A stretch of DNA of 64,000 bases from Neisseria sp. (GTDB taxonomy: Bacteria; Pseudomonadota; Gammaproteobacteria; Burkholderiales; Neisseriaceae), in NCBI GenBank assembly GCA_030538415.1, contig JAUNTY010000002.1, forward strand, positions 43,667 to 107,666. The letters run 5' to 3'. Shown one piece after another: positions 34,812-43,965 of the stretch. Numbering within the stretch: position 1 is the stretch's first letter; every line of letters begins with the position of its first letter. A model generated the notes under the pieces. The model was given only the letters and a program-made list of their open reading frames with translations, had not been told where the DNA came from and searched no databases. Position numbers and translations under genes: made by a program.

Positions 34812-36319
34812 TCATTACCCCCTTGGTTTTCTTCGGTGAACCAGTGCTCTCGGGCAGCCATAATCACTTTTTTGGCTTCCTCTTCGCTCACACCGGTGAT
34901 TTCAATCAGTTCGTCTACGGCCAGTTCGGCCAGGTCGTCGCGGGTGGTGATGCCGGCTTGAGCCAGATCACGCAGCATTTCCTGGTCGATGCCGTCGAGA
35001 TTGCGCATGTCTTCATCCACATCTTCCAGCTTCTCTTCGGAAGCGATGGCGATGGTGAGGATGGCATCGCGGGCGCGGTTGCGCAGGGCTTCTACGATGG
35101 TTTCGTCGAAGCCTTCGATTTCCAGCAGCTCGCTGGCGGGAACGTAGGCCACTTCTTCCAGCGTGGCGAAGCCTTCCTGCACCAGAATGTCGGCGGTTTC
35201 GGTGTCGACATTGAGGTGTTCGGTGAAGAGGCTGCGGATGGCGGCGTCTTCGGCTTCATGGCGCTCCTGTGCTTCCTCGACCGTCATGATGTTGAGCTGC
35301 CAGCCGGTCAGGTCGGCAGCCAGGCGTACGTTTTGACCGCCGCGGCCGATGGCGAGCGCCAGTTGGTCTTCGGCGACAATCACGTCTACCGCGTGTTTGT
35401 CTTCGTCAATCAGGATGCGGGTCACTTCGGCGGGCGAAAGCGCGTTGATGACAAACTGGGCGGTTTCGGGCGACCACAGCACCACGTCGATGCGCTCGCC
35501 CGACAATTCGTTGGTGACGGCGTTCACACGAGAACCGCGCACGCCGATACAGGTGCCCTGCGGGTCGATACGGCTGTCGTTGGATTTGACGGCGATTTTG
35601 GCACGCTGGCCGGGGTCGCGGGCGGCTTCCTTGATTTCCAGCAGGCCGTCTTCGATTTCAGGCACTTCCATGGCAAAGAGTTGTACCAGAAAATCACGCG
35701 AGGTGCGGCTCAGAATCACTTGCTTGCGGCCGGTGTTGCCGATTTCGTCGACGCGCAGAAAGAGGGCGCGCACGCGGTCGCCGTTGCGGAAGTTTTCGCG
35801 CGGAATCATTTGGTCGCGCGGCAGCAGGGCGTCGAGTTTGCCGATTTCGAGAATGGTGCCGTGGCGCTCGACGCGTTTCACGGTGCCCATCACGATGTCT
35901 TCCTTGCGTTGCAGGAATTCGTCGAGAATCTGCTCGCGCTCGGCATCACGGATGCGTTGCAGGATAATCTGCTTGGCGGTTTGCGCGGCCTGGCGGCCGA
36001 AGCCTTCGTTTTCCAACTGCTCTTCGTAATACTCGCCGATTTGGATAGTGGTGCCGGGAATTTCTTCCTGGATTTCCTCGATGGTTTTTTCCACATCGGG
36101 GTAGGTGTAGTCTTCGTCGGCAACAATCAGCCAGCGGCGGAAGGTGCGGTATTCGCCGCTGTCGCGGTCGATTTCCACGCGCACGTCCATGTGTTCGCGG
36201 TCGGCTTTTTTCTTGGCGGCGGTGCTGAGGGCAAACTCAAGGGCGTCAAAAACCACTTCGCTGTCTACGTTTTTTTCGCTGGCCAGCGCTTCGGCCAGTT
36301 GTAACATTTCACGACTCAT
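34808..36319 (-). CDS. nusA: transcription termination/antitermination factor NusA
   Basis: A 503-residue NusA with the usual order: N-terminal RNA-polymerase-binding domain, S1 domain ([20 protein letters not shown], near 142-161), two KH domains ([45 protein letters not shown]), and two acidic helix-hairpin-helix repeats at the C-terminus ([38 protein letters not shown]). It modulates pausing, termination and antitermination and often controls its own operon. Overlaps infB by 4 bases. rimP ends 28 bases before its start. Confidence 0.98.
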   Translation of the reverse strand: MSREMLQLAEALASEKNVDSEVVFDALEFALSTAAKKKADREHMDVRVEIDRDSGEYRTFRRWLIVADEDYTYPDVEKTIEEIQEEIPGTTIQIGEYYEEQLENEGFGRQAAQTAKQIILQRIRDAEREQILDEFLQRKEDIVMGTVKRVERHGTILEIGKLDALLPRDQMIPRENFRNGDRVRALFLRVDEIGNTGRKQVILSRTSRDFLVQLFAMEVPEIEDGLLEIKEAARDPGQRAKIAVKSNDSRIDPQGTCIGVRGSRVNAVTNELSGERIDVVLWSPETAQFVINALSPAEVTRILIDEDKHAVDVIVAEDQLALAIGRGGQNVRLAADLTGWQLNIMTVEEAQERHEAEDAAIRSLFTEHLNVDTETADILVQEGFATLEEVAYVPASELLEIEGFDETIVEALRNRARDAILTIAIASEEKLEDVDEDMRNLDGIDQEMLRDLAQAGITTRDDLAELAVDELIEITGVSEEEAKKVIMAAREHWFTEENQGGNE

Positions 36320-36347
36320 GGTCAGGAATCTCCGTTAATTTGGTATT

Positions 36348-36779
36348 TTAAAATTTGAATTCGGGGCGCAGGCGCGCTTTGTCGATATTGTTCAGCTCGA
36401 TGTCGGCGGTTTTGCCGTCGAAGCTGATGCGCACGATGTCGTTTTCGCAGCCGTCGATGCGGCCGATAAAGTTTTTTTGGCCTTCAATGGGCAGGCGGGT
36501 TTTGATTTTGGCCTGTTGCCCGGCAAAGCGCACGAAGTCGGCGGCTTTTTTGATCGGGCGGTCAAGGCCGGGGCTGGAGATTTCCAACCTTTTGTAATCA
36601 ATGTCTTCCACCATAAAGAGGCGGCTTAAGTGGTTGCTGACGGTGGCGCAGTCTTCGACGGTGATGCCGCCTTCCTTGTCGATAAAGATACGCAAATCGC
36701 CTTGGGCGGTGAGTTCGACATCCACGAGTTCGTAACCCAAGCCGGGCAGGGTTTTATCGAGTATGGTTTGAATATCCAT
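36348..36779 (-). CDS. rimP: ribosome maturation factor RimP
   Basis: A 143-residue RimP required for 30S assembly. [41 protein letters not shown] and [21 protein letters not shown] are the family blocks. The start at 36779 (MDIQTIL) has GGAG seven bases upstream. A start six codons earlier would overlap the leader hairpin. First gene of the rimP-nusA-infB operon. Confidence 0.95.
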   Translation of the reverse strand: MDIQTILDKTLPGLGYELVDVELTAQGDLRIFIDKEGGITVEDCATVSNHLSRLFMVEDIDYKRLEISSPGLDRPIKKAADFVRFAGQQAKIKTRLPIEGQKNFIGRIDGCENDIVRISFDGKTADIELNNIDKARLRPEFKF

Positions 36780-36797
36780 TTTACTCCACGGAAACAA

Positions 36798-36821
36798 AAA
36801 AATGGCCGGGTGGCCATTTTT
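36798..36821 (-). terminator. terminator-like hairpin in the rimP-nusA-infB leader
   Basis: On the minus strand AAAAATGGCC, loop ACCC, GGCCATTTTT followed by more T. It lies 19 bases before the rimP ATG and about 20 bases after the predicted transcription start, so full-length operon mRNA must read through it. Confidence 0.65.
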
Positions 36822-36847
36822 CTCTTTGGAAATTGAAAAATTTCTTT

Positions 36848-36853
36848 ATTATA
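36848..36853 (-). promoter_or_regulatory. -10 box of the rimP-nusA-infB promoter
   Basis: TATAAT on the minus strand, preceded at 18 bases by CTTTTC, a poor -35. The predicted start is near 36841, giving a leader of about 60 bases. Confidence 0.5.
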
Positions 36854-36869
36854 ACGTGTTTATCTCTAA

Positions 36870-37273
36870 AAGAAAAGTATTTGCACGGGGTGTTTTCAGA
36901 CGGCCTCTGCCCGTGTCGGTACGGATGGGGCGCAAATAGCAGCCGGAAATGCGCGGCAGCTTCGACGGGCAGGCATTTTGTCGACAAATCTGCGGGCGCG
37001 GCAATTGCGGGCTTTCTCGATTTAAATAGTGTTTTTCACTGTTTTGTTAAAAAATTTAGGGACTATTTTTATTAATGGGTGTTTTTCGAAGATTATCTCT
37101 AGATATTCACTATTGTAGATTGTTTGAGGCCGTCTGAAAAATATTGCGTAACGGCTTGCGGAAACCGGTTACGGCGTCTAGAATCTGACGTTAATTTATG
37201 TATGTTTCTGCAAGCTTCTGCTGCCTGCTGCGAGGGCGCTGCGGCTTTAACTTTAGTATAAGGCACCTTAATC
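36870..37273. other. intergenic region between rimP and serC
   Basis: Holds two uptake sequences (about 36895 and 37128) and a GTAAC...GTTAC inverted repeat at 37147-37170 upstream of serC. No gene seen. AAGGCACC precedes serC. Confidence 0.5.
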
Positions 37274-38380
37274 ATGCTTCCTACCCCGATTTATAATTTC
37301 TCCGCCGGCCCCGCTATTTTGCCCGAATCCGTTTTGCGCACGGCGCAGAGCGAGATGTTTGATTACAACGGCACCGGCTTTTCGGTGATGACCATGAGCC
37401 ACCGCTCGGATGTGTTCATGAGCATTCTGTATCATGCCGAGCAGGATTTACGTCAGCTGATGGACATTCCCGATAATTATAAAGTGTTGTTTTTGCAGGG
37501 TGGAGCCAGCGCGCAATTCAATATGGCGGTGATGAATCTGGCCGATGGCTTCAAGCGGGTGGATTCGGTGGTGACCGGCAACTGGAGCCGCATCGCCCAC
37601 AGCCAGATGGGCAAATTGTCGGATGCGGAAATCCATCTGGCGGCGCACGGCGGCGAGCAGTTCAATTATACCAATCTGCCGCCGGTCAGCTCTTGGGACA
37701 TCGACAAGAATTCGGCTTTTGTGCATTTTGTTATCAATGAAACGGTGCACGGCCTGCAATACCGCGAAGTGCCGAAGCTGGGTGACGATATGCCGCCCTT
37801 GGTGTGCGACATGTCGAGCGAAATTTTGTCGCGCAAGATTAACGTGAGCGATTTCGGCATGATTTATGCGGGCGCGCAGAAAAACATCGGCCCTTCGGGC
37901 GCGACCATTGTGATTATCCGCGAGGATTTGCTGGAGCGCTGTTCCGACCGTATTCCGGATGTGTGGAATTACAAATCGCATATCGAGCGCCAGGGCATGT
38001 ATAACACGCCCGCTACTTATCCGATTTACATTTCCGGGTTGGTGTTCCGTTGGCTGCAGTCGCAAGGCGGCGTGGCGCAGATGGAAACCATCAATACGCT
38101 GAAAGCCAAAACGCTGTATGAAGCGATTGACAACAGCGGCGGCTTTTATATCAACCGTGTTCATCCGGGCGCACGTTCAAAAATGAATGTGATTTTCCAC
38201 ACCGGCAGCAAAGAGCTGGATGAGTTGTTTGCGCAAGAATCGACCACCCGCGGCCTGCAGCTTTTGCGCGGCTACAAGTCGATGGGCGGCATGCGCGCCA
38301 GCATCTACAACGCCATGACGCTGCAGGGAGTGGAAGCGTTGATTGATTTTATGCAGGAATTTCAGCGCCGCTACGGTTAA
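37274..38380 (+). CDS. serC: phosphoserine aminotransferase
   Basis: A 368-residue class V aminotransferase for serine (and pyridoxine) synthesis, converting 3-phosphohydroxypyruvate and glutamate to phosphoserine. NFSAGPAILPESVL, the PLP-phosphate block LQGGASAQFNMAVMNL and the PLP lysine in IYAGAQKNIGPSG (Lys near 202) are clear. SKMNVIF and GMRASIYNAM close the enzyme. serB, the next enzyme of the pathway, is also in the window (46427) but not linked. Confidence 0.98.
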   Translation: MLPTPIYNFSAGPAILPESVLRTAQSEMFDYNGTGFSVMTMSHRSDVFMSILYHAEQDLRQLMDIPDNYKVLFLQGGASAQFNMAVMNLADGFKRVDSVVTGNWSRIAHSQMGKLSDAEIHLAAHGGEQFNYTNLPPVSSWDIDKNSAFVHFVINETVHGLQYREVPKLGDDMPPLVCDMSSEILSRKINVSDFGMIYAGAQKNIGPSGATIVIIREDLLERCSDRIPDVWNYKSHIERQGMYNTPATYPIYISGLVFRWLQSQGGVAQMETINTLKAKTLYEAIDNSGGFYINRVHPGARSKMNVIFHTGSKELDELFAQESTTRGLQLLRGYKSMGGMRASIYNAMTLQGVEALIDFMQEFQRRYG

Positions 38381-38460
38381 AAATACAGTCGGACGATACA
38401 AGCCTGCAGGATACCGGCTTCGGTTTTCCTCCTGGTAAAAATCCGCCCGGCTTGACTGTC

Positions 38461-38492
38461 AAAGGCCGTCTGAACGCGTTCAGACGGCCTTT
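38461..38492. terminator. uptake-sequence hairpin after serC
   Basis: AAAGGCCGTCTGAACG paired with CGTTCAGACGGCCTTT. Confidence 0.75.
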
Positions 38493-38581
38493 GATTGCTC
38501 TGAATCCGGGGCTTTACATGCTTTTGCATGAACAGAAAAACGGGCAACTTTAAATATGTTACTCTAAATTCAATTTGTTTA

Positions 38582-38690
38582 TATAGTCATTTCAATTTAG
38601 ATTGAGACAAGGCAGCAAGCCGCAGACAGTACAGAAGATAGTACGGCTAGGCGCAGCAACGCTGTATCAAACTAAATTGAAACGACTACA
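38582..38690. mobile_element. Correia-like element (TATAGTCATTTCAATTTAG end)
   Basis: A 109-bp element of the TTTCAATTTAG type with a few decayed end positions and a 3-base insertion in the core (ACAGAAGATAGTAC). Confidence 0.83.
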
Positions 38691-38744
38691 TTTAAATACT
38701 CTGCGGCGTGGTCGAAACACATCGGTGCAACATTGGGTTGGCAA

Positions 38745-38812
38745 TATGAAGAAATGAGTTTCTGCTACGGCGTTGACTCGCCTTGTATCAGAATCTCATT
38801 TCTCCGACTGTA
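38745..38812. mobile_element. 68-bp internally deleted Correia-like element
   Basis: The left end TATGAAGAAATGAG and right end CTCATTTCTCCGACTGTA, with the core reduced to CTACGGCGTTGACTCGCCTTGTATCAG. The same short core is seen at 22538 and 48950. Confidence 0.75.
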
Positions 38813-39021
38813 GATTGGTCATCGTTGTGCGTTATAAAAAACGGCTTGAGCCGCTGCGGAATCGTAACAGGCTTATTGTGGCAATGGCACATTATAAAAA
38901 TAAATCGAATATATAGTTTTAATAGCTAAAAATATAAAGTATAGTTTGGCAACATACTGTTGGAAACCCATCCCCCTGCTTGGTCTGCGTGCAGGCTTTT
39001 CTCACCAAAAGGAACCCTACC

Positions 39022-40536
39022 ATGACTGAAAAAAAATGCCCCGTTACCCATCTGACCACCAATTTCGGTGCGCCCGTTGTCGATAACCAAAACAGCCTCA
39101 CCGCAGGTGCGCGCGGCCCCTTGCTGGCGCAGGATTTGTGGCTGAACGAAAAACTCGCCAACTTCGTGCGCGAAGTGATTCCCGAGCGCCGCATGCACGC
39201 CAAAGGTTCGGGCGCGTTCGGCACATTCACCGTCACCCACGATATTTCAAAATACACCCGCGCCAAAATTTTCAGCGAAGTGGGCAAAAAAACCGAGATG
39301 TTCGCCCGCTTCACCACCGTGGCCGGCGAGCGCGGCGCGGCCGATGCCGAGCGCGACATCCGCGGTTTTGCCTTGAAGTTTTACACCGAAGAAGGCAACT
39401 GGGACATGGTCGGCAACAACACCCCCGTTTTCTTCCTGCGCGATCCGCGCAAATTCCCCGATTTGAACAAAGCGGTGAAACGCGACCCGCGCACCAACCT
39501 GCGCAGCGCCACGTATAACTGGGATTTTTGGACGCTCTTGCCCGAAGCCTTCCACCAGGTAACCATCGTGATGAGCGACCGCGGTATTCCGAAAAGCTAC
39601 CGCCATATGCACGGCTTTTCATCGCATACCTACAGCTTTATCAATGCGCAAAACGAGCGTTTTTGGGTGAAAATGCACTTCCGCACCCAGCAAGGCATTG
39701 AAAACCTCACCGATGCCGAAGCGGCTCAAGTGGTGGCGCAAGACCGCGAAAGCAACCAGCGCGATTTGTATGAAGCCATCGAGCGCGGCGAATTTCCGAA
39801 ATGGAAGATGTATGTGCAAATCATGCCCGAAACCGACGCCGAAAAAGTGCCGTATCATCCGTTCGATCTCACCAAAGTGTGGCCGAAAGGCGATTATCCG
39901 CTGATTGAAGTGGGCGAATTCGAGCTTAACCGCAATCCGGAAAACTTCTTTGCCGATGTGGAACAAGCCGCGTTTGCGCCGAGCAATCTGGTGCCCGGCA
40001 TCAGCGTGTCGCCCGATAAAATGCTGCAGGCGCGCCTGTTTAATTACGCCGATGCGCAACGCTACCGCCTGGGCGTCAACCACCACCAGATTCCGGTCAA
40101 CGCAGCCCGCTGCCCCGTGCACAGCAACGCCCGCGACGGCCAAGGCCGCATGGACGGTAATTACGGCAGTGCGGCGCATTACGAGCCCAACAGCTTCGGC
40201 CAATGGCAGGAACAGCCCGAATACAAAGAGCCGCCGCTGAAAATTACCGGTGATGCCGATTTTTGGAACTACCGCGAAGACGATGCCGATTATTTCAGCC
40301 AGCCGCGCGCCTTGTTTAACCTGATGAAGCCTGAGCAGCAGCAAGCCTTGTTTGCCAACACCGCCGCCGCCATGGGCGATGCGCCCGATTTCATCAAATA
40401 CCGCCACATCCGCAACTGCGCCGCTTGCCATCCGGCTTACGGCGAAGGCGTGGCCAAGGCTTTGGGTTTGAGCGTGGCCGATGCCCAGGCCGCCCGCGAC
40501 AGCGATCCGGCCAAAGGCCAGCCCGGCTTTTTGTAA
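39022..40536 (+). CDS. katA: heme catalase (small-subunit KatA type)
   Basis: A 504-residue monofunctional catalase splitting hydrogen peroxide. The distal His is in [12 protein letters not shown] (His59), the distal Asn region is [17 protein letters not shown], and the proximal heme Tyr lies in [14 protein letters not shown]. Length fits clade-3 small-subunit catalases. AAGGAA precedes the ATG. AT-rich sequence at about 38912-38945 contains ATAG/CTA half-sites that could fit OxyR, the usual regulator of katA, but I cannot confirm it. Confidence 0.98.
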   Translation: MTEKKCPVTHLTTNFGAPVVDNQNSLTAGARGPLLAQDLWLNEKLANFVREVIPERRMHAKGSGAFGTFTVTHDISKYTRAKIFSEVGKKTEMFARFTTVAGERGAADAERDIRGFALKFYTEEGNWDMVGNNTPVFFLRDPRKFPDLNKAVKRDPRTNLRSATYNWDFWTLLPEAFHQVTIVMSDRGIPKSYRHMHGFSSHTYSFINAQNERFWVKMHFRTQQGIENLTDAEAAQVVAQDRESNQRDLYEAIERGEFPKWKMYVQIMPETDAEKVPYHPFDLTKVWPKGDYPLIEVGEFELNRNPENFFADVEQAAFAPSNLVPGISVSPDKMLQARLFNYADAQRYRLGVNHHQIPVNAARCPVHSNARDGQGRMDGNYGSAAHYEPNSFGQWQEQPEYKEPPLKITGDADFWNYREDDADYFSQPRALFNLMKPEQQQALFANTAAAMGDAPDFIKYRHIRNCAACHPAYGEGVAKALGLSVADAQAARDSDPAKGQPGFL

Positions 40537-40581
40537 GCAGAGAAACCGGTTCCGCCGTGTGAACGGAGAAAGGAGCGCGAT

Positions 40582-40668
40582 ATGAGCATGTGGAGCGACA
40601 TCGGCGAAATGCTGATTGAAAACATCCGCGCTTATTGGCCAGCCCCAAGCGCCGATAAAGCGGAATAA
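40582..40668 (+). CDS. 28-residue small ORF behind katA
   Basis: ATG at 40582 with a strong Shine-Dalgarno AAGGAG 6-7 bases upstream, 45 bases after the katA stop, encoding an amphipathic helix-like peptide (MSMWSDIGEMLIENIRAY then WPAPSADKAE). It ends 15 bases before an uptake-sequence hairpin, so it fits neatly inside the katA transcript. No family known to me. It could be a real katA-linked small protein or chance. Confidence 0.5.
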   Translation: MSMWSDIGEMLIENIRAYWPAPSADKAE

Positions 40669-40683
40669 CACCGGCTTGAATCG

Positions 40684-40720
40684 AGGCCGTCTGAAAGCAG
40701 AATGTTTTTCAGACGGCCTT
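40684..40720. terminator. uptake-sequence hairpin closing the katA unit
   Basis: AGGCCGTCTGAAA and TTTCAGACGGCCT with an 11-base loop followed by TTTT. Confidence 0.75.
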
Positions 40721-40788
40721 TTCGTGGATTGCGGCTGTTGGGATAGCAGGGTTATGGCAACAGGTAAAGGCCGGCTGAAGAGTAAACC

Positions 40789-40884
40789 GTAGTGTGAGCT
40801 CTGCCCACGAAGCCTGAACCTCAGCAGTGTCTTCCGTTTTTTGTTGTTGCCTGAAGCTTTTCGTGGGCAAAGCCCACGCCACAC
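40789..40884. repeat. diverged relative of the 7178/7859 repeat
   Basis: GTAGTGTGAGCTCTGCCCACG at the left and CGTGGGCAAAGCCCACGCCAC at the right, the same inverted layout as the repeats around the gene at 7335 but with a different centre. Confidence 0.55.
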
Positions 40885-40890
40885 AAGCAG

Positions 40891-41090
40891 GCCGAGACCT
40901 TTGCAAAATACTTTTTTCTTGGAAATATCCATTCCATCCGTCATTCCGGCGCAGGCCGGAATCCATTTTTTCAAGGTTCAGTTATTTGATTTCAAATGGG
41001 TTTTCATGGCGATCTATGGATTCCGGCCTGCGCCGGAATGACGGAGCGGATGCTTTTGCGACACAGCAAAAGGTATTTTGCAAAGGTCTC
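40891..41090. mobile_element. about 200-bp MITE: GAGACCTTTGCAAAATAC ends with dRS3-type interior
   Basis: GAGACCTTTGCAAAATAC and GTATTTTGCAAAGGTCTC enclose two ATTCCGGC...GCCGGAAT inverted units (about 40943-40964 and 41020-41041), which are dRS3-like. The first about 50 bases of an inverted copy begin at 63950 and run off the window. Confidence 0.7.
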
Positions 41091-41119
41091 AGGCCGTCTG
41101 AAACGTGTTCAGACGGCCT
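41091..41119. terminator. uptake-sequence hairpin after pncB
   Basis: AGGCCGTCTGAA and TTCAGACGGCCT, 18 bases beyond the pncB stop on the minus strand. Confidence 0.7.
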
Positions 41120-41136
41120 CGGATGGGTGTTGCCGC

Positions 41137-42354
41137 TCAGGAAGCGTCCGGTGTCGGAATCTGGAACACCTGGCGTAGATAGGCGAGGAAAGTGTCGTTG
41201 TCGGTCATGGTTTTGCCGGGGCTGTCGGAGAGTTTGGCCACCGATTGGCCGTTGCATTCGACCAGTTTCAACACGATGTTGAGCGTGGTGTGCCCTAAAT
41301 CGTTGGTGAGGTTGGTGCCGATGCCGAAGCTGGTTTTGAAGCGGTCTTTGAAATACTGGTGCAAGCCCCAGGATTTTTCGATGTTCAGGCTGTCGCTGAA
41401 GGTGAGCATTTTGGTGCGGCTGTCGATTTTCAGCTTTTTGTAGTGTGCGTAAGCCTTGTCGCCCCATTCGTAGGGATCGCCGCTGTCGTGGCGCAGGCCG
41501 TCGAAGAGTTTGGCGAAATAGAGATCGAAATCGCGCAGGAAGGCATCCATGCCCACCACGTCGGTGAGCGCGATGCCGAGGTCGCCGCGGTATTCGTGCA
41601 CCCAGGCTTCGAGCGCGGCTTTCTGGAAATCACGCAGGCGCACGTCGAGCGCTTGGAAGGCTTGCAGGAATTCGTGCGCCATGGTGCCGATGGGGGTGAT
41701 GCCGAGCTTTTTGGCGAGGTAAACATTGCTGGTGCCGCGGAAAATATCGGGCACGGCTTCATGCAGGGTTTGGATGACGTGTTCCTGCCAGGCCAGCGTG
41801 TAGCGGCGGCGGGTGCCGAAATCGGAAATCAGGAAGGGCGGTTCGTGCGGATTTTGGCGGCGGTCGAGCTCTTCCAGCAGCGCCACTTTGGCGTCGAGGC
41901 GGCGTTGGCCTTCGGCCAGTACTTCCGGCGTTTCGAGGCGGCGGAAGTAGAGCTCGTTGACAATCGCCAGCACGAAAATCTCAAAAAACATCGCCTGGAT
42001 AATCGGTCCTTCGACCTTGATGTTCAGACGGCCTGTTTCGTCGGTGGACACTTGGATAAAGCGGCGCTTGAGTTGGAATAGCTCCAGATAATCGACGAAA
42101 TCGCTCTTGATGAAACGCATGCTGCGCAGATAAGCCAGCTCGTCTTCGGTGAATTTCACTTCGCACAGTGCGTCCAGTTCGCGCTCCAAATCGGCCTTGA
42201 TGTCGGCCAGCGGATAGACGGTGTCGTCGTTGTTGCGGCAGCGGAACTCATACACGCCGTGCGCCTGCGGGAATTGGTGCAGCACCACCTGCAACATGGT
42301 GAACTTGTATAAATCGGTATCGAGCAGCGAACGGATGATGGGGGTATGCGACAT
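41137..42354 (-). CDS. pncB: nicotinate phosphoribosyltransferase
   Basis: A 405-residue enzyme of NAD salvage joining nicotinate to PRPP. It starts [20 protein letters not shown], with the YKFTM motif of the family. [17 protein letters not shown] and [24 protein letters not shown] carry the active-site His/Arg residues, and [18 protein letters not shown] follows. The start at 42354 is chosen. The longer open frame upstream to 42702 crosses uptake sequences and repeat DNA. Confidence 0.96.
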   Translation of the reverse strand: MSHTPIIRSLLDTDLYKFTMLQVVLHQFPQAHGVYEFRCRNNDDTVYPLADIKADLERELDALCEVKFTEDELAYLRSMRFIKSDFVDYLELFQLKRRFIQVSTDETGRLNIKVEGPIIQAMFFEIFVLAIVNELYFRRLETPEVLAEGQRRLDAKVALLEELDRRQNPHEPPFLISDFGTRRRYTLAWQEHVIQTLHEAVPDIFRGTSNVYLAKKLGITPIGTMAHEFLQAFQALDVRLRDFQKAALEAWVHEYRGDLGIALTDVVGMDAFLRDFDLYFAKLFDGLRHDSGDPYEWGDKAYAHYKKLKIDSRTKMLTFSDSLNIEKSWGLHQYFKDRFKTSFGIGTNLTNDLGHTTLNIVLKLVECNGQSVAKLSDSPGKTMTDNDTFLAYLRQVFQIPTPDAS

Positions 42355-42757
42355 GATGAGAATAATTCTTGTCGGTTGGAAATAAACTATTAAACCATGT
42401 TTCCGCGCCTTTGGATATGCGGGATGAACAAAAGATGACATTTGCCCGATAAAAAGCCGTCTGAAACAATAATACCCGTCGCTCCTGCCCAGGCAGGAGC
42501 CTAGTCTGAAGCATCGCTTCAGTTGTCTGTCAGACAACAGTAATCGAATGAAGAAACAACCGTTTGATTTTATAAATGAATATTTCAGAATCGTGCCAAA
42601 CAAGCAAAGCTTTGCTTTGCACTGGGCTCCTGCCTGGGCAGGAGCGACGGGTATTATTGTTTCAGACGGCCTTTTATCGCCGGGCAACACATTTGCATGC
42701 AAGGCGCAGCAGCGCCGTATGCAGGGTTAAGTTGTTGGGCTTGTTTGCCCGGCCTGC
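42355..42757. repeat. inverted repeat region upstream of pncB
   Basis: About 42454-42670 is an imperfect inverted repeat: AAAAAGCCGTCTGAAACAATAATACCCGTCGCTCC at one side is mirrored by GGAGCGACGGGTATTATTGTTTCAGACGGCCTTTT at the other, around AAGCATCGCTTCAG and CAAAGCTTTG hairpins. Layout resembles the 214-bp MITEs but the terminal GAGACC is missing. No gene seen. Confidence 0.6.
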
Positions 42758-43687
42758 TTATGCCGGCATTTGGAAATGACAGCGCGCCACGGCAAACGGT
42801 TTGGCCTCGTCGGCCTGCCAGGCTTCGACGGCGATATTGGTGATGCGGCTGCCCTGGCGGGTGAGGATACAGCGGGCGTAGGCGGTTTCGGCGCGGGCGG
42901 GGCGCAGGTAGTCGAGCGAGAAATCGATCATTTTCGGCAGTTCGCGCAAACCGGCCTGCTCGTGGAGGTAGAGCGCGGCGCAGCTTTCCATAAAGCCGCC
43001 GATGAGGCCGCCGTGCAGGGCGGGCAGGAAAATATTGCCGATGAGGCCGGGTTTGTAGGGCAGGGCATAGCAGCGGCCTGCGGCATCGGTGCCGGTTTGC
43101 AGGCCGATGAAGGCGGCGTAAGGCATCAGCTTGGCCGTGGCGGCATTGCGGGCGTCGTCGGGGCTGAAATCTGCGCCGGTTTGGCTCGGCGCGGGAAAGG
43201 GCACCGGCTGGCGTTGCAATTGCTCGAAGGCTGCGGCAAGTTGTTGTATTTCGGTGGCGGCCAGCGGCGTGCGCATGAAGGTGGCGGTGGCCAGCGCAAT
43301 CGGGTCGTCGGGATGCTCTTGGTAGCAACGGCTGCGCACAAACGCCACTTGCCCGGCTAGGCGGTGGCAGGTGGCGCGCACCAGTACGGGGCGGTCGCTG
43401 CGGGCGGGGTGCATGTAATCGAGGCGCATGTCGAGAGTGGCGAGAATTTCGTAATCGGGCAGGTGGGCGGCCACAGCGCAGGCGGAGGCCACGTCGACCA
43501 GTGCGCAGATGGCGCCGCCGTGGATGGTGCCGCTGTCGCTGCGGCCGAGCAGGTCGGTGCGGTGGGCGATGCTGAGGGTAGGGCGGCGCTGTTCGGTTTG
43601 CAGCAGCTCAAGGCCGATGTCGCGGCAATGCGGCAGGCTGAGGTAGTGTTCGGACAGGTGCGCGTAAACGGCGGGGTTTTGCGGCAT
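42758..43687 (-). CDS. tandem hotdog-fold (PaaI-type) thioesterase
   Basis: A 309-residue protein made of two hotdog domains. The first has SDSGTIHGGAICALVDVASACAVAAHL (His near 56), the second has LPALHGGLIGGFMESCAALYLHE (His near 224). Both carry the HGG motif at the start of the central helix that positions acyl-CoA, and both have a following DYxRPAR-like strand (LDYMHPARSDRPV; LDYLRPARAETAY). Most PaaI proteins are single 140-residue domains, so this is a fused duplication. Substrate unknown. Confidence 0.85.
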   Translation of the reverse strand: MPQNPAVYAHLSEHYLSLPHCRDIGLELLQTEQRRPTLSIAHRTDLLGRSDSGTIHGGAICALVDVASACAVAAHLPDYEILATLDMRLDYMHPARSDRPVLVRATCHRLAGQVAFVRSRCYQEHPDDPIALATATFMRTPLAATEIQQLAAAFEQLQRQPVPFPAPSQTGADFSPDDARNAATAKLMPYAAFIGLQTGTDAAGRCYALPYKPGLIGNIFLPALHGGLIGGFMESCAALYLHEQAGLRELPKMIDFSLDYLRPARAETAYARCILTRQGSRITNIAVEAWQADEAKPFAVARCHFQMPA

Positions 43688-43753
43688 GGCTTGCTCCTTT
43701 GCGGGTGTGTTTTTTTATTTGATTAATCAGGCCGTCTGAAAGGGCGTGATGTC

Positions 43754-43965
43754 TATAGTCGAAGAAATGGGTTTCTGCCACGGCGTTGGCTCGCTTTGCC
43801 GTACTATAGTCGTTTCAATTTAGATTGAGACAAGGCAGCAAGCCGCAGACAGTACAGATAGTACGGCTAGGCGCAGCAACGCTGTATCAAACTAAATTGA
43901 AACGACTATATCTGTACAGTCTGCGGCTCGCCGCCGTGTGTCAGAAACTCATTTCTCCGACTATG
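43754..43965. mobile_element. Correia-like element (outer, TATAGTCGAAGAAATGGG end) with nested element
   Basis: The core is split at GCCGTAC|TA|TCTGTACAGTC by the element at 43805-43910, the same TA as in the nests at 9254 and 16033. The right end CTCCGACTATG reads CATAG on the minus strand and provides the scpA stop codon. Confidence 0.87.
43805..43910. mobile_element. Correia-like element (inner, TATAGTCGTTTCAATTTAG ends)
   Basis: A 106-bp complete copy with 19-base matching ends, nested in the element at 43754. Confidence 0.9.

Noticed and set aside
34823..36304. 493-codon open frame on the plus strand over nusA
   Set aside because: Shadow of nusA; Phe/His/Gly/Val-rich and without any recognisable domain.
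38900..38960. OxyR-type binding site upstream of katA
   Set aside because: ATAG/CTA half-sites are present but the region is so AT rich that the match is not convincing; mentioned only in the katA entry.
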